From the NCBI GenBank assembly GCA_965262585.1, contig OZ253546.1, positions 620,001-684,000 of the forward strand: DNA of 64,000 nt. The letters are read 5' to 3'. Below, piece by piece: positions 36,932 to 46,231 of the stretch; position 1 is the first letter of the stretch, and each line of letters begins with the position of its first letter. Made by a program: the position numbers and the translations under genes. The notes beneath the pieces were generated by a model that saw only the letters and a program-made list of their open reading frames with translations, did no database searches and was not told where the DNA came from. This DNA comes from JAHRAW01 sp965262585 (lineage in GTDB: Bacteria; Pseudomonadota; Gammaproteobacteria; Arenicellales; Poriferihabitantaceae).

Positions 36932-37238
36932 ACTGCAAGCCTCCGTTTGACATGGCGTACGGCCATGCCGAATTGGTGACGGACAATAACACTAAATCAG
37001 CCCGGATTGCAACCTTAATCAACCCCGATGCACTTTATTTTCATTAAATAATGAAATTGGGGCAGAAATGGCGTATTTCCGCCGTATTTTGCCTCAAATT
37101 TGCCTCAAGTTTGCCCTAGTTTCGCCCGGGCAATCACCACACCCTCCGGCGGGCAATCCGATAAAACTCGATTCGCTTGCTATTTCGCCGCAAACCGGTT
37201 AAATTCCGCACCCCATTTGAGGCTGCCCAATATTCGCC
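36932..37238. promoter_or_regulatory. Divergent intergenic region between giant adhesin and rpmH
   Basis: This 307-bp AT-richer region is without a gene. It holds a perfect 8-bp inverted repeat with a 2-base spacer at 37040-37057 (TTTCATTA-AA-TAATGAAA). It also holds a triplicated TTTGCC motif around 37085-37115 (TTGCCTCAA repeated) and the rpmH promoter candidate. I saw no TTATCCACA-type DnaA box, so an origin is not supported here. Confidence 0.5.
37177..37205 (+). promoter_or_regulatory. Candidate sigma-70 promoter of rpmH
   Basis: TTGCTA (37177-37182) and TAAATT (37200-37205) are spaced by exactly 17 bp. The -10 box ends 33 bp before the rpmH ATG. Confidence 0.5.
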
Positions 37239-37373
37239 ATGAAACGTACCTTCCAACCCAGTTTAATCAAGCGAAAGCGAACCCACGGTTTTCGTGAGCG
37301 TATGCGCACCCGGGCCGGCCGTGCGGTGATCAATGCCCGACGTGCGAAACGCCGGGCGCGCCTAAGCGCCTGA
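37239..37373 (+). CDS. rpmH: 50S ribosomal protein L34
   Basis: The 44-residue protein begins MKRTFQPSLIKRKRTHGFR, continues RMRTRAGRAVINARRAKRR and ends RLSA, which is L34 throughout. It is the first gene of rpmH-rnpA-yidD-yidC-mnmE. Confidence 0.97.
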   Translation: MKRTFQPSLIKRKRTHGFRERMRTRAGRAVINARRAKRRARLSA

Positions 37374-37386
37374 TCACGCCCCCGGA

Positions 37387-37779
37387 TTGCCTGAGTCTTC
37401 CGAGCCCCCCGCGCCCGTGGCTGCGGGTTTTGGCCGTTGCCTGAGGCTGGTGGACGGCGGGCAGTTCAGCGCGGTTTTCGAGCACAAAAGGCGGGTGCAC
37501 GGGGCGTGTTTCAATATCCATGTCGCCCCCAACGGGCTGAGGCACGCCCGCATCGGGCTGGCGGTGTCGCGGCGGGTGAGCAAGAAAGCGGTGGAGCGCA
37601 ACCGGCTGAAACGCATCATCCGCGAATCGTTTCGCCACCACCGGCATCGCCTGGGCGCCATCGATTATGTGGTGATCGCCCGGCTTGGCGCCGCCGAACG
37701 GAGCAAGCCGAACCGTGCGTTGCGGGCCGAACTGGAGGATTTGTGGGGCCGGGCGCGCCGAAAATGCAACCCGAAATAA
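37387..37779 (+). CDS. rnpA: Ribonuclease P protein component
   Basis: This is the protein subunit of RNase P, which matures tRNA 5' ends. The signature KKAVERNRLKRIIRESFR (RNR motif) is present near residue 65, with GLAVSRRVS before it. The frame starts with TTG 37387, 14 nt after rpmH; no better start lies in frame before the conserved part. The length of 130 residues is normal. Confidence 0.93.
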   Translation: MPESSEPPAPVAAGFGRCLRLVDGGQFSAVFEHKRRVHGACFNIHVAPNGLRHARIGLAVSRRVSKKAVERNRLKRIIRESFRHHRHRLGAIDYVVIARLGAAERSKPNRALRAELEDLWGRARRKCNPK

Positions 37780-37834
37780 AATAACCGATGAAATGCCCGA
37801 TGACACGCCCGATGACATGTCCGATAAAACGCCG

Positions 37835-38089
37835 ATGAAACGCCTGATACTACTGCTAATCAAGACCTACCAACTGACGATGAGTCCGTTCCTCGGTCGT
37901 TGTTGTCGTTTCCATCCCAGTTGCTCCGCCTACGCCCTGCAAGCCGTCGAACGCCACGGCACCCTCACCGGATGCTGGCTGACCGTGCGCCGCATTGCGC
38001 GTTGCCACCCGTGGCATCCGGGCGGCGAAGACCCGGTGCCGCCGCTTTCCCGACGCCACAAACCCATTGCGAGACGCCTACATGTTTAA
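37835..38089 (+). CDS. yidD: Membrane protein insertion efficiency factor YidD
   Basis: The 84-residue protein has the family signature YQLTMSPFLGRCCRFHPSC followed by SAYALQAVERHG and CHPWHPGGEDPVP. It assists YidC-dependent membrane insertion at the inner membrane face. In-frame ATGs at 37793 and 37817 would add a short hydrophilic lead (MPDDTPDDMSDKTP); 37835 gives the usual size. Its 3' end overlaps the yidC start by 8 nt. Confidence 0.9.
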   Translation: MKRLILLLIKTYQLTMSPFLGRCCRFHPSCSAYALQAVERHGTLTGCWLTVRRIARCHPWHPGGEDPVPPLSRRHKPIARRLHV

Positions 38090-39773
38090 TCCGGAAATCC
38101 AGCGCATGATATTGTTCGGCGCACTCGGCTTGGTGCTGATCATGATCTGGCAATCGTGGGGGCAATTTCAGAATCGACACGCCGCTGCGACCTCGACGAC
38201 CGCAAGCCAAGACGCGGGCCAAGTCGCCAACGAGCGCGCCGGCGACGTCCCCGAAGCCCCGGCGTTGCCGACCGCCGCTCAAGAGAGCGGAGAGCAGTTG
38301 CCCGGCGAAGAAGTTTCGCAAGCGTCCTCCGCCGCCAGATTAATCAATGTCACTACCGACTTGGTGCGCGCCCAAATCGACCCCCGTGGAGGGGATCTGG
38401 TGCATGTTGAATTGCTACGCCATCCGGTGAGCGTCGACTTGCCGGATCAACCGTTTGTGCTTATGCATCGGGATGCGGGCGGTCTGCTAGTCGCTCAGAG
38501 CGGCCTCATCGGCACCGGGCGCGAGTATCCCGACCACGGCGTAACCTATTCGGCCTCCGCCTTCGACTACGACCTCGGCGACCACGAAGGATTGGAAGTG
38601 GTGCTTGATTGGCGCGCCGAGGACGGCGTCGACTATCAAAAAGTATTCCGCTTCCGGCGCGACGCCTACCGCATCGAAGTGGATTTCCGCATCGACAACC
38701 AAAGTTCCGAGCCGTGGAATGGATTCGTATACGGCCAGTTGAAGCAAACCGAAATCGTCGAGCAAAACTCCATGGGGTTTCTCGGTAGGCTACCGAGTTT
38801 CCACGGCGCCGCGATCTACACCGCCGAGGATAAATACGACAAAATTTCCTACGGCGACATGCGCGAAGAGGCGGTCAACTTGACGACCGAATCGGGTTGG
38901 GTGTCGATGATGCAACATTACTTCGTAGCCGCGTGGCTGCCGAGCGGTTCCGAGCGTTATCAGTTTTATTCCGGTGCCGGTGGCGATGACGCCAACCCGC
39001 AGTATCGCATCGGCTATAAAACCACCAGCCCGGTGCAGGTTGCGCCGGGCCAAAAAGGTGTGATCAACACGGTGTTATTCGTCGGCCCGAAGGAACAAGC
39101 CCGCCTCGCACGGCAGCAAGCGGAAGGGCTGTTGTTGACGGTGGACTACGGCTGGCTGACGCCCATCGCCAACCCGCTGTTCTGGTTGCTCAACAAAATT
39201 CACGGCGTGGTGCACAACTGGGGCTGGGCAATCATTTTGCTGACGCTGGTGGTCAAGGCGATTTTCTATCCGCTGTCGGCGGCCAGTTACAAATCGATGG
39301 CGAAAATGAAAAGACTGCAGCCGCGCCTGAAAACTTTGAAGGAGCGTTATGGAGACGACAAGCAAAAGTTCCAGCAGGAAACGATGAAGTTATACAAAAC
39401 CGAAAAGGTTAATCCGGCCGGTGGCTGCTTGCCGATTCTGGTGCAGATTCCGGTGTTCATCGCCTTGTATTGGACGCTGCTCGAAAGCGTCGAACTGCGT
39501 CAGGCCAACTTCCTGTTGTGGATCCGAGATTTATCGATACCGGATCCGTATTTCGTGTTGCCGTTAATCATGGGCGCGTCGATGTTGGCGCAGTATTTTC
39601 TCAACCCGGCACCGGTCGACCCGCTGCAAAAGAAAATCATGATGGCGATGCCAATCGTGTTCACGGTGTTCTTCCTGTGGTTTCCCGCCGGGCTGGTGTT
39701 GTATTGGGTGGTCAACAACCTGCTTTCCATCAGCCAGCAATACTACATTACGCGCAAATACGAGGCTACTTGA
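38082..39773 (+). CDS. yidC: Membrane protein insertase YidC
   Basis: Inserts and folds inner-membrane proteins, alone or with Sec. The 563-residue protein has an N-terminal membrane anchor (MILFGALGLVLIMIW) and a Gln/Ala-rich linker. A large periplasmic domain follows (to about residue 340), then the conserved insertase core (NWGWAIILLTLVVKAIFYPL, NPAGGCLPILVQIPVFIALY, VLYWVVNNLLSISQQ). ATG 38082 is inside the end of yidD. The upstream extension of the frame to 37995 overlaps yidD and is rejected. Confidence 0.95.
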   Translation: MFNPEIQRMILFGALGLVLIMIWQSWGQFQNRHAAATSTTASQDAGQVANERAGDVPEAPALPTAAQESGEQLPGEEVSQASSAARLINVTTDLVRAQIDPRGGDLVHVELLRHPVSVDLPDQPFVLMHRDAGGLLVAQSGLIGTGREYPDHGVTYSASAFDYDLGDHEGLEVVLDWRAEDGVDYQKVFRFRRDAYRIEVDFRIDNQSSEPWNGFVYGQLKQTEIVEQNSMGFLGRLPSFHGAAIYTAEDKYDKISYGDMREEAVNLTTESGWVSMMQHYFVAAWLPSGSERYQFYSGAGGDDANPQYRIGYKTTSPVQVAPGQKGVINTVLFVGPKEQARLARQQAEGLLLTVDYGWLTPIANPLFWLLNKIHGVVHNWGWAIILLTLVVKAIFYPLSAASYKSMAKMKRLQPRLKTLKERYGDDKQKFQQETMKLYKTEKVNPAGGCLPILVQIPVFIALYWTLLESVELRQANFLLWIRDLSIPDPYFVLPLIMGASMLAQYFLNPAPVDPLQKKIMMAMPIVFTVFFLWFPAGLVLYWVVNNLLSISQQYYITRKYEAT

Positions 39774-39837
39774 TATGCAGCCTAATAGGTCGCTCGAAGC
39801 GCACGGCCGCCGCCGCTGATCGTCTCGCTTATTTTCC

Positions 39838-41238
39838 GTGCCACATAACGAAAAGCCCGAGCCGCCGCCAACCCACCGCCACCACGCCGACAGCATCGTC
39901 GCCGTGGCCACGCCGCCGGGGCGAGGCGCCATCAGCATCGTGCGACTCTCCGGCCCCGCCATCCCGGCGTTGTGTAAGACCTTGACCGGCATACTGCCGG
40001 CGCCACGCTACGCTGCGTTGTGCGACTTTCTCGAAGCGGACGGCACCGTCATCGACCGTGGACTCGCGCTTTATTTTCCCGCACCCCGTAGTTACACCGG
40101 CGAACACGCTTTGGAATTGCACGGACACGGCAGCCCGGTGGTGATGAAAATGTTGCTTCGCCGCTGCCTCGAACTGGGCGCAAGGCTGGCGCGCCCCGGC
40201 GAATTTAGCGAACGCGCCTTCCTCAACGGTCGCATCGACCTCGCGCAAGCCGAAGCCGTCGCCGACCTCATCACCGGCGCCACCGAATCCGCCGCCAGAT
40301 CGGCCATGCACTCATTACAAGGAGCGTTTTCATCCCGCATCCACGAACTGGTCGGCGAACTCACCGAACTTCGAATACTCGTAGAAGCCGCCATCGACTT
40401 CCCCGAAGAAGGCGTCGATTATCCCGGCGAGGCCGTGGCCGGTGAATCCATCCTCGACCGCTTACGCCGTCTACAAAAACGTTTCGCCGAACTGCGCGCC
40501 TCCGCCCACCACGGAAAACTCCTGCGAGACGGTCTCAAGATCGTGCTAACCGGGCCCCCCAACGCCGGCAAATCCAGCCTCTTGAACGCCCTGTGCCGGC
40601 AACAGCGCGCCATCGTCAGCGCCATTCCCGGCACCACCCGCGACCTCCTTGAACAAGTCATCGAAATGGACGGCATGCCCCTCGAAATCACCGACACCGC
40701 CGGCATCCGAGATGGCAAAGATGAAATCGAAATCGAAGGCGTACGCCGCGCGCTGGCCGCCCAACAGCAGGCGGATTTAATTCTGCTGGTGATAGACGAC
40801 GCCGAAGTTACCGACGAAGAAGCCGCCCGGTTGTTGCAGCGCACCGCCGACGGAGTCGCGGTCTGTTTAGTGCGCAACAAAATAGACTTGAGCGGACGCG
40901 GTCCTGGCAACATCGGCGGCGACATCGGCCACGGCGTAGCCCTGTCGGCATTGACCGGGGACGGCATGGCCGCACTCGCCGATCAAATCAAACAGCACGC
41001 CGGATTCCGCCACAGCGAAGACAGCCCCTTCATTGCCCGCCAACGCCACCTCGACGCCCTGCAACGCGCCGCCCACTGCCTCGACACCGGCATCCAACAA
41101 TTCACCACCCACCCCGCCGCCGAACTCCTCGCCGAAGAACTCAGCGCCTGCCAACGCACCCTGGGCGAAATCACCGGCGAAGTAACCAGCGACGACCTAC
41201 TGGGCCTAATCTTCGCCTCGTTTTGCATCGGAAAATAA
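39838..41238 (+). CDS. mnmE: tRNA modification GTPase MnmE
   Basis: With MnmG it forms the 5-carboxymethylaminomethyl modification of wobble uridine in tRNA. It has the N-terminal folate-binding domain (IVAVATPPGRGAISIVRLSG). The helical domain is split by the G domain with GPPNAGKSSLLN, GTTRD, DTAGIRD and NKIDL. The C-terminal CIGK motif carries the essential Cys. The start is GTG 39838. Length 466 residues, normal. The gene follows yidC by 64 nt. Confidence 0.95.
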   Translation: MPHNEKPEPPPTHRHHADSIVAVATPPGRGAISIVRLSGPAIPALCKTLTGILPAPRYAALCDFLEADGTVIDRGLALYFPAPRSYTGEHALELHGHGSPVVMKMLLRRCLELGARLARPGEFSERAFLNGRIDLAQAEAVADLITGATESAARSAMHSLQGAFSSRIHELVGELTELRILVEAAIDFPEEGVDYPGEAVAGESILDRLRRLQKRFAELRASAHHGKLLRDGLKIVLTGPPNAGKSSLLNALCRQQRAIVSAIPGTTRDLLEQVIEMDGMPLEITDTAGIRDGKDEIEIEGVRRALAAQQQADLILLVIDDAEVTDEEAARLLQRTADGVAVCLVRNKIDLSGRGPGNIGGDIGHGVALSALTGDGMAALADQIKQHAGFRHSEDSPFIARQRHLDALQRAAHCLDTGIQQFTTHPAAELLAEELSACQRTLGEITGEVTSDDLLGLIFASFCIGK

Positions 41239-41693
41239 CCGCGAAAAAGAGCGGCTTACGTTGCGCGTCCACGCGCAACCTGCCCCACAACGGCGGAGTT
41301 GCACCTTAATGTCGCGACCTGTCCTCATCTGCAAACGAGGAGTATCAAAGTTCGTCATTCCCGAACGATAGAAAAATAGGGAGCGCCAGCGACCATATTT
41401 TTCATCGTATCGGGAATCCAGAAGGCTAATGAGGAGTCGGCTGTCGCGGGAATGACGGGCTTGGGGAGTCGGCTATCGCCGGCATGTTGTACTGGATTCC
41501 CGTGTCCCCCAAGTCGTCATCCCCGCTGTCGCGGGAATAACGACTTGGCGGCACGAGAATGACGGCGGTGCGTCGTCATTCCCGAACGATAGAAAAATAG
41601 GGAGCGCCAGCGACCATATTTTTCATCGTATCGGGAATCCAGAAGGAGCGGCTATCGCCGACATATTTTCTCTGGATTCCCGCAACCAACTCC
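41239..41693. repeat. Hairpin and dispersed repeats between mnmE and lysC
   Basis: A perfect 9-bp stem with a 2-base spacer (GTTGCGCGT-CC-ACGCGCAAC, 41260-41279) follows mnmE and may help terminate, though there is no U tract. Family A palindromes lie at 41357-41417 and 41578-41638, and a family B palindrome at 41496-41560. The field separates convergent mnmE and lysC. No gene is seen. Confidence 0.85.
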
Positions 41694-42920
41694 TCATCCA
41701 TCCACCCCTTCATCCAGTCGAAATACTTTGTGTAGTGTGCGCACGGCGAGTTCGGTGTATTCCATGTCAATGGTTACTGATATTTTGATTTCGGAGGTGG
41801 ATATCATTTGAATATTGATGCCTTTTTCGGATAAGGCTTTGAACATGGTGGTGGCGATGCCGGCGTGGGAGCGCATGCCGACGCCTACTACCGATATTTT
41901 TGCCAGATCGCTGTCCCCGGATACTTCTTCGGCGCCCAATTCATGGGCGATGGGTTCGAGGATGCGTTTGCTTTTCTCCAGGTCGTCGCTGTGGACGGTG
42001 AAGGTCAGGTCGGTGAGGCCGTCGGAGCCGACGTTCTGGACGATCATGTCGATGTTGATATGCGCGTCCGAAACCGGGCCGAGGATGCCGTAGGCAATGC
42101 CGGGCTTGTCCGGCACGCCGCGGATGGTTACCTTGGCTTCATCGCGGTTGTAGGTGATTCCCGAAATCAGCGGCTGTTCCATGCTTTTATCCTCATAAGT
42201 GATGAGCGTTCCCACGCCGGGCTCAAACGACGACAGCACGCGCAGGGGGACATTATACTTGCCGGCGAATTCCACGGCGCGAATTTGCAGCACCTTGGCG
42301 CCGGCGCCGGAGAGTTCGAGCATCTCTTCGAAGGTAATCCGGTCGAGACGCCGCGCCTCAGGGACGATTCGTGGGTCGGCGGTATAGACGCCGTCCACAT
42401 CGGTGTAGATGCGGCATTCGTCGGCCTTTAATGCGGCTGCCATGGCCACCGCGGTAGTGTCGGAACCGCCGCGTCCCAGGGTGGTGATATTGTTGTCCTT
42501 GTCGACGCCCTGGAATCCGGCCACCACCACCACCGTGCCTTTTTCCAAGTCGCGGTTGGCGAGATCGGATTGAATCTCGATGATGCGCGCCTTGCCGTGG
42601 ATGTCGTCGGTCAGGATGCGCAACTGGGAACCGGTGTAGGAGCGCGCTTTGACGCCGATGGCGTGCAACGCCATGGCCAGCAACGCAATGCTGACTTGCT
42701 CGCCGGTGGACACCAGCATATCGATTTCCCGTTCCGGCGGCTGGGTGCCGGTTTTGCGGGCGAGTGCCAGCAGTTTGTTGGTTTCCCCGCTCATGGCCGA
42801 CACCACCACCACCATTTTGTGGCCGTGCTTTACCGATTTCTGGATGTTGCGCGCCACCGCTTTGATGCGCTCAACATCGGCCACCGAAGTGCCGCCGTAT
42901 TTTTCAACAATCAGGGACAT
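41694..42920 (-). CDS. lysC: Aspartate kinase
   Basis: First enzyme of the aspartate pathway to lysine, threonine and methionine. The 408-residue protein starts MSLIVEKYGGTSVADVERIK, with FQGVDKDNNITTLGRGGSDT in the kinase domain. A C-terminal regulatory part holds two ACT domains (GVPDKPGIAYGILGPVSDA and ISVVGVGMRSHAGIATTMF). Feedback control by lysine and/or threonine is typical of the family. I chose ATG 42920; the open frame to 43124 runs into the alaS 3' end and lacks homologous sequence. Dispersed repeats begin right after the stop, and csrA, often next in gammaproteobacteria, is not there. Confidence 0.95.
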   Translation of the reverse strand: MSLIVEKYGGTSVADVERIKAVARNIQKSVKHGHKMVVVVSAMSGETNKLLALARKTGTQPPEREIDMLVSTGEQVSIALLAMALHAIGVKARSYTGSQLRILTDDIHGKARIIEIQSDLANRDLEKGTVVVVAGFQGVDKDNNITTLGRGGSDTTAVAMAAALKADECRIYTDVDGVYTADPRIVPEARRLDRITFEEMLELSGAGAKVLQIRAVEFAGKYNVPLRVLSSFEPGVGTLITYEDKSMEQPLISGITYNRDEAKVTIRGVPDKPGIAYGILGPVSDAHINIDMIVQNVGSDGLTDLTFTVHSDDLEKSKRILEPIAHELGAEEVSGDSDLAKISVVGVGMRSHAGIATTMFKALSEKGINIQMISTSEIKISVTIDMEYTELAVRTLHKVFRLDEGVDG

Positions 42921-42981
42921 ATTGGCTAAACCACAATATAGAAAAAAGATAAAGTTAGATTCATATCTGCTTGAATTACAA

Positions 42982-45615
42982 TTACTTTGTAGATGAAATT
43001 TTCGCCACCCAATCATACACGGCCGCCAACGCCTGCTCCACCGCCCCGACTTGGTCGCCGCCGCCTTGTGCCAGTTCCGGCTTGCCGCCCCCGGAGCCGC
43101 CCACCAGCGGTGCCAGCGCCCCAATCAACTCACCGGCAGGATAGCGTACCGCAAGGTCGCCGGTTACCCCAGCAACCAACATTACCTTGTGTTCGTTGAC
43201 GCCAGCCACCAGCACGATGCCACTGCCGAGCCTTTGTTTCCACTGGTCCACCGCCATACGCATAGTTTTGGCGTCGGCCTGATCTTGGCGAATGGCGGCC
43301 ACCTTGACGCCGTTGATTTCCTTTACCACATCTGCGTCACCACCACCGCCGGCCAATTTCCCCTGCAACGATTGAATCTGCCGCTGCTGCTCCCGCTGCC
43401 CGGCGAGTAGCGATTTCAGCCGCTCCCCGACCTGCTCCGGGGTTGATTTCAACACCGATGCGGCATCCTCCAGCAGTGCCAGTTGTTGCGTCAGCCATTC
43501 CTCGGCGCCGGTGCCAGTGAGCGCCTCGATGCGGCGGATTCCGGAGGCGATTCCGCTTTCGCTGATGATTTTGAACAAGCCGATGTCGCCGCTTCGCTCG
43601 GCGTGGGTGCCGCCACATAGTTCAAAGGAGAATTCTCCCATGCGCACGGTTCGAACCCGCCGGTCGTATTTCTCGCCAAACAACGCCTCGGCACCGTCGG
43701 CTTTGGCTTGCTCCAAGTCCATTACATCGGTGCCTACTGCCGTGTTGGCGCGGATGTTTCGGTTCACTAATTGCTCGATGGCGGCGAGTTGCGCTTTATC
43801 CGGGGCTTCAAAATGGGAAAAATCGAAGCGCAATCGCCGGGCTTCCACCAGCGAACCTTTCTGCTGCACATGAGTGCCGAGCACCGCCTTCAAGGCGGCG
43901 TGCAGCAAGTGGGTGGCGGAATGGTTGTTGGCGCATGCTTGGCGAAGGTCAACGGCGACCTCGGCCTCTCCTTGTTCGCCCTTGCTGACTTTCCCGGAAG
44001 TCATAACGCCGATATGTCCGATTACCTTGTTGGCAAGATATTGGGTGTCTTGCACCGCAAAAACCCCGTCCGCAAAGCGAATTTCACCGCGATCCCCCAC
44101 CTGCCCGCCGCTTTCCGCATAAAATGGCGTGGGATCCAGCACCACGATTCCTTGCTCTCCTTCGCTCAACTGCGCCGGTTGTTTTGGCGATTTTTCTGGC
44201 GATTGTTCCGGTGATTGTTCGGAGACAACCAACGCCAATACCAACCCTGGGCTTTTCAAGCATTGATGGCCGACAAAACGGGTGGCGGGGATGCCGTCCA
44301 CGCGCAGTGGTGCGCCGCGAATAAAATGCCCGGCGGCACGGGCGCGGGCGCGTTGCGCTGCCATCACCCGTTCAAAAGCATCGTGGTCAACGGTGAGGCC
44401 GTGTTCGCGTGCCACATCGGCGGTCAGGTCGAGGGGAAAGCCAAAGGTATCGTATAACCGGAAGGCCGTGTCCCCCGGAATCACCGTGCCGCTCAGCCCG
44501 GCGATCTCGCGGTCGAGGATTTTCAAGCCCTGCTCCAGGGTTTCGTTGAATTGCTCGTTTTCCCGCTCCAGCACCAGTTCCACCTGCGCACCGGCGGCGG
44601 CCAGTTCGGGATAGGCTTCGCCCATCTCATCCACCAGCGGCCGCACCAGTTTGTGCATGAACGGATCGCGGTGGCCGAGTTGGTAGCCGTGGCGCACCGC
44701 ACGGCGAATAATCCGGCGCAACACATAACCGCGCCCTTCGTTGGACGGGATGACGCCATCCACCACCAGAAATGCCGTGGAACGAATGTGATCGGCAATC
44801 ACCCGCAGCGACTGATTGTCCCGTTGCTCGGCCCCCAACACCCCGGCGGCGGCGGCTATGAGGTTGCGGAAGTGGTCGATTTCATAATTGCTGTGTACGC
44901 CTTGAAGAACCGCGGCGATGCGCTCAAGGCCCATGCCGGTGTCCACCGATGGTTTTGGCAGCGTTTCGAGTTCGCCGTCTGCGCCACGGTTGTACTGCAT
45001 AAACACCAGATTCCAGATTTCCACGAAGCGGTCGCCATCCTGGTCTTCGGAGCCCGGCGGGCCGCCCGCCACTTCCGGGCCGTGGTCATAAAATATTTCC
45101 GAACACGGCCCGCACGGCCCACGGCTGCCCATAGACCAAAAATTATCCTCGCCGGCGATGCGGCTGAAACGCTGTGGGGAAACGCCGATTTCGTTCAGCC
45201 AGATTTGCTCCGCTTCATCGTCTTCCGCGAAAACCGTGACCCACAAGCGTTCCGCCGGCAGGCCGAATTCGCCGTTCAGCAATTCCCATGCGTAGTTGAT
45301 TGCCTCGGCTTTGAAATAGTCGCCGAAACTGAAATTGCCCAGCATCTCGAAAAAGGTGTGGTGGCGCGCGGTGTAGCCGACGTTATCAAGGTCGTTGTGC
45401 TTGCCACCGGCGCGCACGCAGCGTTGCGCCGTTACCGCCCGGCGGCTGTCGGGTTTGCGGTTGCCGAGGAATATATCCTTGAACTGCACCATCCCGGAAT
45501 TGGTGAACAACAGAGTCGGGTCGTCTCCCGGCACCAGCGAACTGCCGGGCACGATGGCATGCCCACGGTCGGCAAAATAGCCGAGGAATCGCTTTCGTAT
45601 TTCGCTCGTTTTCAT
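42982..45615 (-). CDS. alaS: Alanyl-tRNA synthetase
   Basis: Charges tRNA-Ala. The 877-residue protein has the class II core at the N-terminus (RHTFFEMLGNFSFGDYFK is read here as RHHTFFEMLGNFSFGDYFK). The editing-domain zinc ligands are NNHSATHLLHAALK and FELCGGTHAERSGDIG, and the C-terminal glycine-rich C-Ala domain contains GGSGGGKPELAQGGG. Order recA-recX-alaS-lysC is typical for gammaproteobacteria. The region around residue 470 holds a short repeated SPEQSPEKSPKQP insert not needed for the fold. Confidence 0.96.
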   Translation of the reverse strand: MKTSEIRKRFLGYFADRGHAIVPGSSLVPGDDPTLLFTNSGMVQFKDIFLGNRKPDSRRAVTAQRCVRAGGKHNDLDNVGYTARHHTFFEMLGNFSFGDYFKAEAINYAWELLNGEFGLPAERLWVTVFAEDDEAEQIWLNEIGVSPQRFSRIAGEDNFWSMGSRGPCGPCSEIFYDHGPEVAGGPPGSEDQDGDRFVEIWNLVFMQYNRGADGELETLPKPSVDTGMGLERIAAVLQGVHSNYEIDHFRNLIAAAAGVLGAEQRDNQSLRVIADHIRSTAFLVVDGVIPSNEGRGYVLRRIIRRAVRHGYQLGHRDPFMHKLVRPLVDEMGEAYPELAAAGAQVELVLERENEQFNETLEQGLKILDREIAGLSGTVIPGDTAFRLYDTFGFPLDLTADVAREHGLTVDHDAFERVMAAQRARARAAGHFIRGAPLRVDGIPATRFVGHQCLKSPGLVLALVVSEQSPEQSPEKSPKQPAQLSEGEQGIVVLDPTPFYAESGGQVGDRGEIRFADGVFAVQDTQYLANKVIGHIGVMTSGKVSKGEQGEAEVAVDLRQACANNHSATHLLHAALKAVLGTHVQQKGSLVEARRLRFDFSHFEAPDKAQLAAIEQLVNRNIRANTAVGTDVMDLEQAKADGAEALFGEKYDRRVRTVRMGEFSFELCGGTHAERSGDIGLFKIISESGIASGIRRIEALTGTGAEEWLTQQLALLEDAASVLKSTPEQVGERLKSLLAGQREQQRQIQSLQGKLAGGGGDADVVKEINGVKVAAIRQDQADAKTMRMAVDQWKQRLGSGIVLVAGVNEHKVMLVAGVTGDLAVRYPAGELIGALAPLVGGSGGGKPELAQGGGDQVGAVEQALAAVYDWVAKISSTK

Positions 45616-45647
45616 GGCGTATTACATGGCGTTATGACATGGCGTTA

Positions 45648-46187
45648 TCAACTGTCAGCGTTTTGCTCCGGCCCGTCCCAGGGCTCGATTTGCTCCGAGG
45701 TGAACCCGCGTTGTTGCAAAAAACGCGCTTGCTTCGCCCACTCCCGATAATTCGCCGACTCCCGGTCGCCGAATTTCTTGCGCCGCACCTCGGCGGCCAG
45801 CCCCCGCCACCGGGTTTCATACGCTGCCATCACGCGCTCCACGAGAGATTTCTCGATGCGGTGTTGCGCCAGTTTATGGCGGATTTTGAGCGGCCCACGA
45901 CCACTTTCCCAATGCCCCCGTCCCTGCTGCTCGGCAAACCGAAGATCCGATTGCTCGCCCCGCTCCACCAACTCGGCGAGCAATTCATCAATCATCTTCG
46001 GCGGAGTTTCAGCCGGTTTATCCTGCAGTTTATCGCGCAGTTTATTCTGCAGTTTATCCCGCAATTCCCATGCGCTGTGTTCGCGGCGCGCCAGCAATCG
46101 GTATGCCCTGCCCCGCAACTTCAGGTACAGTTGCCGGTCTTGGGAATCGAGGATCGGCTCGGCGATATTGAACTCGGTGTTCGGCAT
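45648..46187 (-). CDS. recX: Regulatory protein RecX
   Basis: RecX modulates RecA filaments. The protein is helical and basic, with RAYRLLARREHSAWELRDKL at the N-terminus, then DELLAELVERGEQSD and the C-terminal RRKKFGDRESANYREWAKQARFL split around a three-helix repeat. ATG 46187 is preferred over TTG 46202. A small internal repeat (LQNKLRDKLQDKP) lengthens the first part. It lies 44 nt downstream of recA. Confidence 0.88.
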   Translation of the reverse strand: MPNTEFNIAEPILDSQDRQLYLKLRGRAYRLLARREHSAWELRDKLQNKLRDKLQDKPAETPPKMIDELLAELVERGEQSDLRFAEQQGRGHWESGRGPLKIRHKLAQHRIEKSLVERVMAAYETRWRGLAAEVRRKKFGDRESANYREWAKQARFLQQRGFTSEQIEPWDGPEQNADS

Positions 46188-46231
46188 TAGGGCCGCGGGC
46201 AACGGCCGGCCTCGGCTCTATTTGACGATGT

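Noticed and set aside
36932..37238. Replication origin next to rpmH
   Set aside because: No DnaA boxes of the TTATCCACA type and no dnaA or dnaN.
41576..41770. Small minus-strand frame overlapping the lysC 3' end and repeats
   Set aside because: It is the same repeat-derived peptide as at 582 (FWIPDTMKNMVAGAPYFS) joined to an out-of-frame piece of lysC.
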